Assembly (NCBI RefSeq): GCF_000499845.2
Contig: NC_023758.2
Location: forward strand, 40,593,524-40,657,523
DNA from: Phaseolus vulgaris
Taxonomy: Eukaryota > Streptophyta > Magnoliopsida > Fabales > Fabaceae
Length of the DNA: 64,000 nt
Direction of reading: 5' to 3'
Part shown: one piece after another, positions 24,625-36,074 of the stretch
How the letters are laid out: each line of letters begins with the position of its first letter
Numbering within the stretch: position 1 is the first letter of the stretch
Translations under genes and position numbers: made by a program
The notes under the pieces: model-generated
What the model was told of the DNA's origin: nothing
Databases searched by the model: none
What the model saw: the letters and a program-made list of their open reading frames with translations, nothing else

Positions 24625-24657
24625 TTACTTCCCCTTGTCGGCATAATTAGAGGCTGC
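24625..24657 (-). CDS. Candidate terminal exon of the DUF538 gene
   Basis: On the minus strand an acceptor TTTCTGAG is followed by eleven codons reading AASNYADKGK and a TAA stop. It is in phase with the donor at 25610 (AAG/GTTCTT) of the DUF538 exon and would close the protein at 166 residues, a normal length for the family. The intron would be about 950 bp. This is inference from splice sites only; the alternative is read-through to a stop at 25509. Confidence 0.35.
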   Translation of the reverse strand, partial: AASNYADKGK

Positions 24658-25610
24658 CTCAGAAATTAAGGAGCGATTAATATAAGCAGAAACTGCTTAT
24701 AAGACAAGGAACTATGGAAGGGCAACTGGAGCCTTTCCCAACAGTATTGTTCAATGTTGTACCACTATCAAATAGATTCGTTTCACGGTTCCTTGTATTG
24801 CCCATAGGGCGTACATAGACTGCATTGAGACAATTCCCACACCTTCTAAAATACCAGTTTAGTTTTATTTTTTGGGTAACCCTGCAGTTAAGATACAGAA
24901 TCCCATTTAAAGGGTTGAAGTCTGTTTGGTAAGTTACTCCAAAAACATACAAACACGTTTGACCAGAATAGATTTGTTTGAAACACACATATTTTCGAAT
25001 CTTCTAGTTTATTTTCATATAATACTACATTAAATATTTAATTTGTATCTACAATAGAAAAGCTAGCAGCAATACTCGTAACAGATTATGAAAATAATTA
25101 ATATATTATATATTATTGTATGTCATTCAATATATATTAACCAATTTTATCAACATCTATCTCATTTTAGAACTCACATTTTTCTCCAGCAGAACTCATT
25201 TTGAGTTGTTAACATCTCACAATGGACCACCCAATTTGATTTCCTTTGAGTTCTTCTACAATGGTAATATTGTTACCCGTGGAATACAGTCTGGAGCACT
25301 CCAATGGTAACATTATGCAAAAACTTGATTTAATGTTAAGAAGTCACAGTTGGAGAGGTTTAAGCTAACTTATGTTTTTACCAAACACAACCTTAACTGA
25401 TATCTCCTAATCTTTCCCTGGACCTGAGATGAAAAGCCTAACCATGTGGATATACACATCTATTAAACACACACCCAATTATAAACGCTGAATTTGATCA
25501 CATACATCTCATGAAACCAATAAGAGCCCAACAGAGGGGAGAAAACAACATCCAATTAAAGCTAATCCAGAGTTCCGGAAAAAAGGAGGGTTGAAAGAAG
25601 AAAAAAGAAC

Positions 25611-26078
25611 CTTAATTCGGCGTTGAGCGCAAGGGGAAGAGGAGGAGAGTGATTTGCGGCAGGAATGAACGGTCTTGAACTGGTCAACGCTGAGTTTCTT
25701 GTTGATGATGCCAACCTGGAAGTAGATGTTGCTGGAAGGGGGCAAATCGACCCTGATCTCGTCGACGTTGAACCAGAGGAGAAGGCGCTGCACCTGGATG
25801 CCCTTCAGATTCGTGATGGAGCCATAGCTGAGTTTGCCGGTGATTTTTTTTTCGTAGTACACCAGGTACTCGAACTGTATGTAGCAGGGCTTCGCCAAAG
25901 CGACGGCGAATTGACCCTCCTCGTCCAGCGTGTAATCGGTGACGGAGTCCGGTAACAGACCACTGGGGAGCCCAAACTTGGGGAGCACCTCGTACACGCT
26001 CTCCTTCGCCGTGCATGCACGCGCCCAGAACAGAGCGATCACTGCCATGAGGAGCGCGTGGGATAATCTTTTTGCCAT
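25611..26078 (-). CDS. DUF538 secreted protein (main exon)
   Basis: The exon codes for 156 residues from ATG at 26078 to AAG at 25611. A signal peptide (about 1-24, ending ARACTA) is followed by the DUF538 fold: VYEVLPKFGLPSGLLPDSV, then an acidic-aromatic core, CYIQFEYLVYYEKKITGKL, YGSITNLKGIQVQRLLLWF and the closing FQVGIINKKLSVDQF with a paired Cys. DUF538 is a plant-specific family of small proteins with no agreed biochemical function; many are stress- or development-responsive. Past 25611 the open frame continues to 25509, but that tail (LFSSFNPPF onward) is unlike the family and probably intronic. It shares its family with 40163-40636, which is clearly divergent. Confidence 0.85.
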
Positions 26079-28834
26079 ACCTGCAACCGGTAGAGAGAGA
26101 CAGAGAGAGATTGCAGTGACCGGCGGAGTTACGATTCTCTGCTCTTTCTAACTCCCCGGAAGAGACTCCGTTTCAATTTTAAACACCAACAACAACCCCT
26201 ATCTATAATTCCCAACTGTTGTTTTTACCAAAATATATTAATAAAATAACTAATCTTTATAACTATAAAATATACCATATTTAATGTCTACTATTTAGAC
26301 GATTCAGCCATATTATTTAAATAAATAACTCATCGCCGTAATTAAATAATGCAATTTTTGTTTAAAGTTGTCAAACAATTCTTTTCAAATTACATTATAA
26401 ATTTTGTGTTTCAACGCATGATTCATGTTTGGATTAAAAAAAACTTAAACATAAGTTTGGAATTTGAGCTTGTAAAAGTAATTATATATTCTTTCTTTTA
26501 CAAAACTGACTTTTCAAGTGCAACGTAACAGTAATGTTGAGAATAACTTAACATGGGTATAAAATTTTATTTTTTTTTCAAATTGAGTTTTTGGAAATTC
26601 CAAACAAAAATTCAAACATAATCCAAAGTATATGTTGGCTTAAAGTTACATAAGTAATATTGTAAGTTTTAAAGTTTGAAAAAATTGCAAAGTTTTAGTA
26701 GTGCATGTTGCAATACGTGAAACAAGCGAGAAATATTTGTCGGTTTGGAGTAAAACTGCGTCTGAGAGGGAGATTTATAGACGTTGAATTTTCTTGATTT
26801 CATCTTTATGGTTCAAACTTTTTTATTTCTACTTATTTTTTAAACTATTCTTTATTTCTTGGACAATTATTTCAGCATCCCAATAATTACCATGTGCTCT
26901 CCTTAGATGAGACAAATATTCTTAAAATATAATATATTTTAACCTAATTTTTCTTTTCTTCACTCCACTCCTTACTCTTCTTCTCTCTACTCCTTACTCT
27001 TCTTCTCTCTACCATTATGGAATGTTTGTTTGAAATAGTTTTCAAATGGCATAATTCATAACTTTTTTTAAGTAATAATCTTCTATCTAGATTCGTTTTT
27101 TATTCTGTGTTAGTATTTTATTTATAAAATAAAATGATGTTGTCTTTTATAAAAATAATTAGAACTTTAGAATTTATTTTTTTTATTATTCAAATGTAGT
27201 GTTTTTTATTAAAATTATAAATGTTGGGTACACACGAATTTTATTACTATTTAAATTATAGTATCATATATGTATGTATTTTATTCTAAAATAAAAAAGA
27301 TAAAATTTCTTTCTGTAAGACATTCCGTTATAGTATACAAGTTTTTTCAACAAAACATTTGAATCTGAATTATTTTCTTTTATTCTTCAGTAGTTGTTAT
27401 GTCCACAACTTATTATGTACACATTGCATAATTTAGATAATCAAATTATTATATCTTTTACAAGTATAAAAATGTTATATCTCTTTTTATTTAAATCACT
27501 TGTAAAATCTGAATTGACATAATTTTTTACAATTAATTATAATTTTTTAAAACATAATGAAATTTCTTTAATATAAACATCCTCACAGCACTTTAATAAT
27601 TTCTATCAAAATTTGTCATGAATCTATTATTTTGTCTGAGATTTTTCATTATAACTGTTTTTTTTTACATAATTTTTTTTAAAAAATTTATTTTTATTTA
27701 ATATATCTCATTTTATTAGTATAATTGATTTTTTTTTATTTCATATGAATTATTTAAAAAATAAAATTAGTTTTTAATTTTTAAATTAATATTAATGTAT
27801 TGTGTTTCCAAGTAAAATCTCACAAACAACTATATTTTTTATAAAATCATTATTTTAATGTGAACATCATCACATTCTCCGATCTCAAAACTAGCAATGA
27901 AATAAGAGGAAAAAAAATTCATAAAAAAAAATTATTTATATTTTCTATCATCATACAAATGAATAAAAGAGAAAAATCCTATTGTATTTATGTTTCCACT
28001 AATATAAATAATGAGAAATGCGACACAATTGCATACATGATATATTATCACTTAGTTCTAAAATGTGATCATTGCTCTTATAATTTAATATTTTATTATT
28101 AAAAAATACATGTTACGTGATTGAATAAAAAATAGTGGTTCTAATCAATCATTTATAACTATTAAGAAAGGAAATTCCCTAATCATTTTGTATATACATA
28201 ATTCATTATCAATCATATTTTTATTAATATATTTTATTTTATTATTTTACCTTTCAAATTTTCATTTTTCTAACTTAATTAATTATTAATAATTAAAAAA
28301 AATACTTATGATAAAATTATTAAATTATTTATTTATAATTATTTGTATATAAATTTAATAATGTTTTTCATTTTATAATTATAATAAATAAATTATTTTT
28401 TTATCATAAAAACATGTGGGTTACTCAATGTGTTTTCATTTATATTATTAAGTATATAATAACATTTTTCTAATACAATATTTTATAATATCCAAACTCG
28501 TGGAACGCATGGGCGTAACCACTCAGCAGCTTTTAACTATCATCATTTTACATTTTTTTTTTTTAAATTCTTTTAACTATTCTTTTCATCAAACATTTTA
28601 ATCCGTAATCATTCTATCGGTCCTTAAAACAATATAATAGCAAACTGAATACTTGTCATTTTGAAAAAAAAAAATAGTGATAAAATTATGCTATTTTGAT
28701 TTTTTTAACGTTCTTTTAACATATCATTATTTTGTTAAAAATTAATATAAAATGTGTCCAAATTAAAAAAATTGACAGGAAGAATGCCAAAAAAATTATG
28801 AAATGTAAAATTCGTGAACGATAACATAATTATA
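26079..28834. other. DUF538 upstream region and AT-rich intergenic DNA
   Basis: The first 150 bases hold the presumed leader and promoter of the minus-strand DUF538 gene; a TATAGATAG-like motif is at about 26200. A weak inverted repeat with 'gtttggatta' and 'taatccaaa' lies at about 26421-26633 and may be an old MITE. A short pyrimidine-rich tandem (ctactccttactcttcttct) lies near 26965-27010. The rest is very AT-rich with no exon seen. Confidence 0.45.
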
Positions 28835-29216
28835 TACTGTTAAAAAATCATGAAATATAAACCAATTTTTAGATACTAAAATAATTAGTTACAATAGGAA
28901 CTAAAATAGAGACTATTTTATAAACTAAAAAAATTTGATTTCTATTATTTTTTATTATTGTTAAATAGTTTCTAAATTGGTATCTAAGCAAGGTTTTAAC
29001 TACCAATTATTTAGTTTCTACATTTGGTAGCAAAAACATTGGTTGCTAATTAGATACCAATTTAAAAATTATTTAACAATAATAAAAAATAATAGAAACT
29101 AATTTAAAAACCAAATTTATTTTTAGTTTTTAAAATGATCTATAATTTAGTTACTATTGTAACTAATTATTTTGGGTTGTACAAATTAGTTTCTATTTCA
29201 TGATTTTCTTGTAGTG
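28835..29216 (-). mobile_element. Short non-autonomous CACTA element
   Basis: The right end read on the minus strand is CACTACAAGAAAATCATGAA, the classic CACTA terminus. The left end is a mutated copy (TACTGTTAAAAAATCATGAA). Both ends are bordered by ATA, matching the 3-bp target duplication of the superfamily. Inside, two subterminal blocks are inverted copies of one another: tttctattattttttattat at about 28938 against its complement near 29075. At about 382 bp it has no transposase and depends on an autonomous relative. Confidence 0.8.
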
Positions 29217-31089
29217 ATAAATATGGTACGTTTTATATTGAGCGATTTAAATCTTATTGCAAGAAAAATAAAAATTTGGTAAATAAATAAATATTTATTT
29301 GTTGATTGTGTGGTTATTTAAATCCAAATTTTGAAATGTTCAAGTTTTTTTATAAAAAAAATGTTTTGTGTTAGGGTTCGAAATAAGAAAAAATGTGATT
29401 TGGGGTGAAAAGATGTTTGATTATAGTTTAATTCTGCATCCTTGTAATTGTCTCACAAATTATAATTTTTTAAAAATAAACATTTTGTACTTTGTGAATC
29501 ATATGTGTTTCAACTTCCTAAAACTCCATTTTTTTTTCTCCCTTGGTCGATATTTGTTATGTTTCTCCTCCTAACAAGAATTTGGTAAAGAATATACTTG
29601 AAAGATCAAGGTTTTGAATACCTTGAAGTTAAGTAAAATAGCTCACTGGTTTAGATTTTCTCATTTACCTACCAAAATTTACTTGTGTAAAAAAAACGCA
29701 TTGAATATTATTTTTGAGACTACATCAATGTTCAATCCTTTCGAAGAAAATCATCATATAACATTAACTAAGATTCCTTTGTTTTCTTATCTTACACGTT
29801 ATCTTCAATTATGAGAAAATACTTCAATCCTTCCAACGTGCGATAGAAATTATTTCTATTCTATTTGTTCCTTAATCATTTCAAAAATCTACAATGATTC
29901 TAATTAATTATTTTGAGTAAGAAAATGCTTCAACGTCTTAATTAACTGGTTTTATAAAGTTTTCCTATTTCAAATATGGACAGACGTTTTCAAAAACAAG
30001 AGTTAATCGTATTTTTGATTCTATATTAATGAAATAACATTTCAAATGGAATAAATATTATTTCAGAGTTGGATATGTATCAACATTATAAAATTATACA
30101 AATATTAAAGGTTTTCTGAAATGCAGTCCTAACACAATAAAGGTTTCTAAAATGCAGTCAATGTTTATGATTTATCCAAACAGAGAACGTTTTTTAATTT
30201 AAATTAACAGTGTATAGAAGGTTTTCAAAATGAGACTCTGAATTTTACTGTATATGATTATGATATTATCTAATTGTCTTAATGATAATTACTGCCTTCA
30301 ATAAATATTTACAACACTTAAGGACTTGCAAATAAGATCAGATCACAAATTTTCTTATAAAACATCTAACGGTAACACGATGGTGTCATAAGGTAATTCA
30401 ACCAAAAAAAAATTAAATATAAAATATTCAAGCTTCAACGTTTAAATAAATATATATATATATATATATATTAAAAAAAATGTCATATATTGTTCAAGAC
30501 GCACAAAAAATCATAAAAAGGAAAATACTACCATGCAAAATTTATGCAATCTTTGTCTATTCGAGATTCAATAGTCAATGACAAAAATACCTAAATATAG
30601 AAAAATTTCAAAGATTCAACATCAACGTAAAACTCCTTAAGACACACATAAAATGTTCGTAGCATATGTTTTCTTTAAGAACGTCTAATGACAAAATGAT
30701 GAAGTGTAGAGCAAGATTTATGTTTTTTTTAGGGTTCATTAAATCACATAAATGATATAAATGATTATGTCATTCTTTTAACCTCTATTTCGTTTATGCT
30801 TTGTTTGAATTAGAGGTTGTGGAGAGTGAAAAGTTGAGGGTGTGGAGAAGTGGAAGTGTGAAGAAAGTGTGGAAAAAGTTGATAATGTTTGGATTGGGGG
30901 TTGTTATAGTGGATGTGTGAAGAAAATTTAATGAAAAACTTGAATGATGTGATAGTTGTGAAAATATTTTAATATATTTTGAATAGTATAAATTATAAAA
31001 TTACAAATTTATCCTTGTATATAAATAAATAGGAAAATAAAATATTAATTAATTTAAAGAATATTTAAGTTAATTAAAATAATTAGTAT
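29217..31089. other. AT-rich intergenic DNA
   Basis: No exon recognised. A (TA)n run lies at about 30450-30470. Around 30800-30960 a G-rich stretch (gaggttgtggagagtgaaaa) resembles the end of a small transposon but has no visible partner. Small open frames at 29368-29574 and 29614-29814 carry no motif. Confidence 0.4.
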
Positions 31090-31098
31090 TATATTATT

Positions 31099-31930
31099 GG
31101 TTTAATTACCTTTTTCGTCCCTATATTTATAGCCAATAGTCAATTTGGTCCAGTGGTTTTTAAAAAATTCAATTTGGTCCCTAAGTTTTTTAAAATGTAT
31201 TGAAAATGGTCCTTTCTGTTAAAGATCACCAAACGGCGTTAAGTGGTGCTTATGTGGCAGACACGTGTAAGTTATGTGGATGGTGCTTACATTACTTTAG
31301 TGAATACTGAATTAGGGTTTAGGTTATTCAAATTGGGGATTTCGAATTTTTTATTTAGGGTTTCTAATAAGAGGATTGCTCCCCTGGTTGGATTCTGGGG
31401 TGCGCTTCCCTGCTTCGATTCGATTCGGAGGTGTGCTCCCCTTATTCGATTCGGAGGTGTACTCCCCTCATACCGAATGGAATCGCTGCCCCTTCACCAC
31501 CTCTGGACCGCACCACATAATCGCTCCTCCAAATCGACCATGGGAACGCAACTCATCATCGTAACTCACGATCGCACAACAAAATCGAATGAGGAGAGCA
31601 CACCTCCGAATGGAATCGAAGCAGGGAAGCGCACCACAGAATCCAACCAGGGGAGCCATCCTCGTATCAGAAACCCTAAATCAGAAGTTCGAAATCCCCA
31701 ATTTGAATAACCTAAACCCTAATTATTCACCAAAGTAATGTAAGCACAATCCACGTAACTTACACGTGTCTGCCACAAAAGCACCACTTAACGCCGTTTG
31801 GTGATATTTAACAGAAAGAACCCTTTTAATACATTTTAAAAAACTTACGGACCAAATTAAATTTTTTAAAAACCACTGTACCAAATTGACTATTGGCTAT
31901 AAATATAGGGATGAAAAAGGTAATTAAACC
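31099..31930. mobile_element. Fold-back Mutator-like MITE with 9-bp TSD
   Basis: 832 bp beginning GGTTTAATTACCTTTTTCGT and ending with its near-perfect reverse complement. A perfect 9-bp duplication TATATTATT flanks it at 31090-31098 and 31931-31939, the mark of Mutator-like transposition. The inverted repeats reach inward for about 400 bp on each side, so almost the whole element is one imperfect palindrome with a small loop near 31500. The terminal parts are AT-rich; the centre is GC-richer and contains repeated blocks (attcgattcggaggtg). Open frames on both strands (31243-31710, 31468-31659) are mirror products of the palindrome, not genes. It has no transposase. Confidence 0.9.
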
Positions 31931-31939
31931 TATATTATT

Positions 31940-32744
31940 TAATTTCTATTACATTATGTTATATATATAATAATAAAGTATACTTTTTTGTCCATATGTG
32001 TAAAATAATCAAAAAAATATTATTAATTTTGTACATAATTTTGATAATTAAAATAATTGTAAGTTTCAATTATAACTTAAAAATTAATTTAAAACTGAGA
32101 AATAAATTATATAGATTTCATAACATTAACGTATGTCTATGTACAAGGTAAAAATATTAAAAGCATAACATTAGAAATTTATATTTTCATTTTGTAAAAA
32201 ATAATAATTCTCATTCTGTAAAAATAATAATTTAAAATAAATATTTTTATTTTGTAAATTTCTTAATTTCATATAAAAAAAATTATTCATTAACAGCTTA
32301 ACAAAATTAAAAAAAATCTTAACTATAATTTAATAATAAAATTTAAACAAAACAGATTCACACCTATAATTTCAATTCATATTTTCAATTCATATGGCAC
32401 AAAACAAATATTCAAAACATTACAAAATTTTTACATAACAATACAAAAATAAATAATAAACTCAAAGACAATAATTGGTTTAGTATCATGACTATTTTAA
32501 CAATTCACATTTAAAATTACAAATTAATTAACATCAATAACTACTTTACAATAATTTTAAAAAATTAAATTCCAAAAACAATAAACATCCAACACAATTT
32601 AAAAAAACCACACATACCTCAAGAGAGCAAACAAAATCACAACAGAAATTAACTCTCAACAAGAACAGACTGTGTTTGAAAAAAAATGTATTAAAAAATT
32701 AAAACATGAACATAACTAATTATGAAGTCCGTTTAAAACAGCAC
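31940..32744. other. AT-rich intergenic DNA
   Basis: Very AT-rich, with long A/T runs and no coding or transposon signal I can support. Confidence 0.5.
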
Positions 32745-33046
32745 ATAATCGATTATCCACACATTTAAGATGCATAATCGATTATGGCCACAATTCAAAA
32801 AGCAACATAATCGATTATCCAAAGCTTTAACATGCATAATCGATTATGTTTACACTTTAAAAATCAAAATAATCGATTATGTTATAGGATAATCGATTAT
32901 CAACAGAAAAACATAGCCCACATAATCGATTAAGTTGTCAAAAAAAATTCAGATAATCGATTATGTATTAAGCATAATCGATTATGAACTATTTTAAATA
33001 GCATAGTTGATTATGTGCATGCTATTTTTCACCCATAATCGATTAT
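32745..33046. repeat. Cluster of ATAATCGATTAT palindromes
   Basis: Nine exact copies of the 12-bp self-complementary word ATAATCGATTAT start at 32745, 32774, 32807, 32836, 32869, 32889, 32953, 32974 and 33035. Near copies lie at 32922 (ending TTAA) and 33003 (tagttgattat). Most spacings are 29-33 bp, and the first four alternate 29 and 33. Flanks partly alternate between a 'tgc ... atg' and an 'aca ... atcc' setting. Spacer sequence is otherwise not repeated, so it is not a plain satellite. Function unknown. Confidence 0.9.
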
Positions 33047-33510
33047 GACTATAACGAAATGAATTGAAACCCTTACCTCAGCTCATAGATGAACGACGAA
33101 ACTCAGTGAATCACCTATGTACTTACTCACGACCCTCTACAAGCTCCTATTTCAGCGCAATGCAAAGTATGAAAGCATGGAATCTCATGCTTGCTGTGCC
33201 ATTTTTGTCGTGGTCCAATGAGTAGCCACAGTGTGCTTCAGAGTGAAAAGGCATGGGTAGTATTGTCATTGGCACCGTCCTACGTGGCTCTCCACATTAC
33301 TTTCTCTCTTTTTTCTTCAATGCATGAAGGAACCAAAAAAACTACCGATTTCTCTTCACCCGCACCCTCAGTCTTCTGCATCCACAAAAGCAAACGTGGG
33401 TGGCACACTCCCATTCGTCTTCGCTACAGTGCCACCTTCCCATCCAAACAACACCTTAACGATATGTCATTTTTACTGAGTCTTTCGTTTAATATAAGTT
33501 TCCTTCAATT
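33047..33510. other. GC-richer intergenic segment beside the palindrome cluster
   Basis: Less AT-rich than its surroundings. A 122-codon open frame on the plus strand (33191-33559) has no recognisable domain. On the minus strand GCTGAG/GTAAGG at about 33070-33080 looks like a splice donor, so this may be a fragment of a transcribed repeat. No product can be named. Confidence 0.3.
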
Positions 33511-33729
33511 GAGGAAATTTCTTTCTGCACATCCATGTTTTCTTCCTGCACCTCCGTAAAATATGTAAAATGGCAACTTTGCGTTTTTCTTCATATTTTA
33601 TTAACATCCATCTTCCCAAATATAAAAAAAAAAAAACAAATCGTTCACCTTCTGTACGAGGGTAGTTTTGAAATTGAAAAAGTATGGAGGTGCAGAAATA
33701 AAATATGGTGGTGGAGGAAGAAATTGCCA
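33511..33729. repeat. Small inverted repeat / hairpin
   Basis: Arms 33511-33558 and 33681-33729 are inverted copies at roughly 80% identity. The left arm contains ctgcacctccgta and the right arm tatggaggtgcag. The loop is about 120 bp. It may be a worn MITE or fold-back; no target duplication was found. Confidence 0.5.
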
Positions 33730-33759
33730 TCAACTAAAGCCGAAATTGGGCTTTGATTC

Positions 33760-36074
33760 GAAAGATGAAGGCCGAAATAACTTTAAAGCCTATGATGAAT
33801 TCATCACGGTGACTAATAGTAGAGAGAATTTTGTAGCCTCATTTCAAAGGTGTTTAATCAAGATTTCCGTTAACAAAAACAAAAAAAAAATCACAGTTTT
33901 TCATTTGATGTCTATTTTTTTTTTAAAGTAAATTATTTAGTAAACAAATTTTTGTTTGTTGAATATTTTTACTTATTTTTTCTTCTTTTATTTTCAACTG
34001 ATTTTCTTTGGATTCCTTTTTTTTTTGCAGATATTTTCATTACTGCTTCTCTTGGATAGTTTAGCTTAGTTGTGTGGCCATATGCAATCTTACTCAATAT
34101 TATTTTGCATTAAAAATTCAATCCACCTTTACCAATATCAAGATATAATTATATTTCTGTACCTTACAAAATACATATTGCAAACAAGCTTTTTATTTGT
34201 TTGTTTTTGGTAAAAAGAAGAAAAATGAAGATGAGATCAAAGGTGTGGACCAAAATCATTGACCAATCAGAAGAATATGTCCTGCAAAATAAATAAATAA
34301 AAACATTATTAAAATAGCTCCATGTTTATTTAAAAAAAAAGGAAAATGAATGGCCATTGGTTGCCTAGGATATACGAATATCAATAAGAAAAAAAAAGAA
34401 AAATAAAATAAGAAAAGCAATTTCATGTCTTCTTTATCTCTAAAAAAATGAAAATTTTGGTTTCACATTATTAAACACATATAAGGTTAAAATTAAATTT
34501 AAACAGCTTTATATAATGATCTGATTGAGCACAATGTTATTGGTATCGTGTCACAACAATCTGATTCGCATGTGCTCCATTCAAATGCAGAAAATGGAAG
34601 AATTTAAATTGAAGACTTGGAACATTGAACATTGAACATTGACCATGAAAGAGTGTTACGAATTCAAGCATGTGGGAACTTTAACTAAAAGTGTAAGAGT
34701 TGTAATATATGAAGAAGAGAAGTTACAAATTCTCAATCTTTTATCTTTTATACGAATTTGAGTCATGTTTTATTATTGTATAATTTTTATGGTAGATCTT
34801 CTTTTAAAAAATTCAATAGTATTATCAGAATCAGTAATTATCTGCAGTATAATTTCTTATAAGGAATTTTTTTTAATTTGAAAAACTTAGAAATATAAAA
34901 TATATATGAAAAATGAATTAAAATTTATGAGTGATCTGATTAATGTGATAAAATAATATAAAATAATTTAGAAATATAAATTAGAATTAAAACTAATTTT
35001 AAATTAAAATTTTAGTATTCAATATTAATAAAAATGATATTTAAAATAATAAATATCAAAATTTAAAATTTTTCTATTATTTCAATTATTTATTTTATTG
35101 TAATATAAAATTATATTAATAATTAATAAAACACTATATATATAATTAATATATATTAGGAACTGTTATTAAAGGCTTTCCCACAAAATAAAAATAACTA
35201 ACTTCAATATTTCTCTTCATATTTTTGTTTCTTCATGCTCTTTCGATTTCTTTTTCTTAATCAAGTAATCTATTTATATTATTTTTTATTTTTATCTTTT
35301 TTATTATTATTTTTATTTACTGAATTTATTTTTAATATTTTTATGTTTAACCTTTTAACTTAGTACAATATAAAAATTAGTCATATGATATTTTATAGAC
35401 GAAGAGTTTCTTGCAGTTATACTCGGCCTCTCGATCATATAACTTAATAGTTTTTATTTTTAGATAGTAAAAAAACAATTAATTATTTAACATTGTATTA
35501 CATTTTGTCACGTAATTTTTTTGAGTAAAAATACGCATGAATAAAAAAAGTATTAAAGTTAATTATGAATAAATTAAAAATAAAATTGTTACAAAGATTT
35601 TGTAATATTTAAATTCTTTCAAATAAATTTTATATTTTTTCTTAGAAATTTATTGAGACAAATTACTAACTTATATTTTAAAAAATGTAAATATATTACA
35701 CTGTTTTCTCTCTTATGAGTTTATTATGGTTGAATTAAAGTTTAAAAATTATATAATAAGATTTATGTGTAGTTAATTAAATTAGAAATAGCTTAGGTTT
35801 ATCCCTCCAAAAAAGCTGGGAAGCTGCATGCCTGCATTCCATGGTAGAATATCTTTGTCTCTGTCTCTTTCTCCCCTTACTGCGCATGTCAATTCCTCTT
35901 GAAACCACAAAAAAGAGTGTTTTTTCTCCATTACCCCATCTCTATATATACCCAATCAATCTCAACCCTCTCTAACCCTCCAACGCTATCTCTCTCCTTT
36001 CTGCTTCCACCACACGTTTAAACCTCTGGGCGTGGCAAGTTTAGGTCTTTCAACCATTTCGAGGACCCATTCAT
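33760..36074. other. AT-rich intergenic DNA and RPI promoter
   Basis: No exon recognised. A short tandem of gaacatt units lies near 34619-34645. The final 200 bases are pyrimidine-rich and hold the ribose-5-phosphate isomerase promoter and leader. Confidence 0.45.
35943..35950 (+). promoter_or_regulatory. TATA box of the RPI gene
   Basis: TATATATA, 125 bp before the start codon at 36075 and followed by a CT-rich leader (ctctctaaccctccaacg). Position and context fit a plant core promoter. Inference from sequence alone. Confidence 0.6.

Noticed and set aside
24677..24988. 103-codon minus-strand open frame rich in Cys.
   Set aside because: No recognisable domain; lies in the likely intron or 3' region of the DUF538 gene.
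26421..26633. Possible hAT-like MITE with tttggatta ends.
   Set aside because: Inverted similarity is short and broken, with no clear flanking duplication.
31243..31710. 155-codon open frame with Arg/Pro-rich sequence.
   Set aside because: Lies wholly inside the palindromic Mutator-like element, and the opposite strand gives a mirror-like frame.
32745..33046. Regular spacing of short repeats suggested a CRISPR-like array.
   Set aside because: Repeats are only 12 bp and palindromic, spacers are short, and this is plant nuclear DNA.
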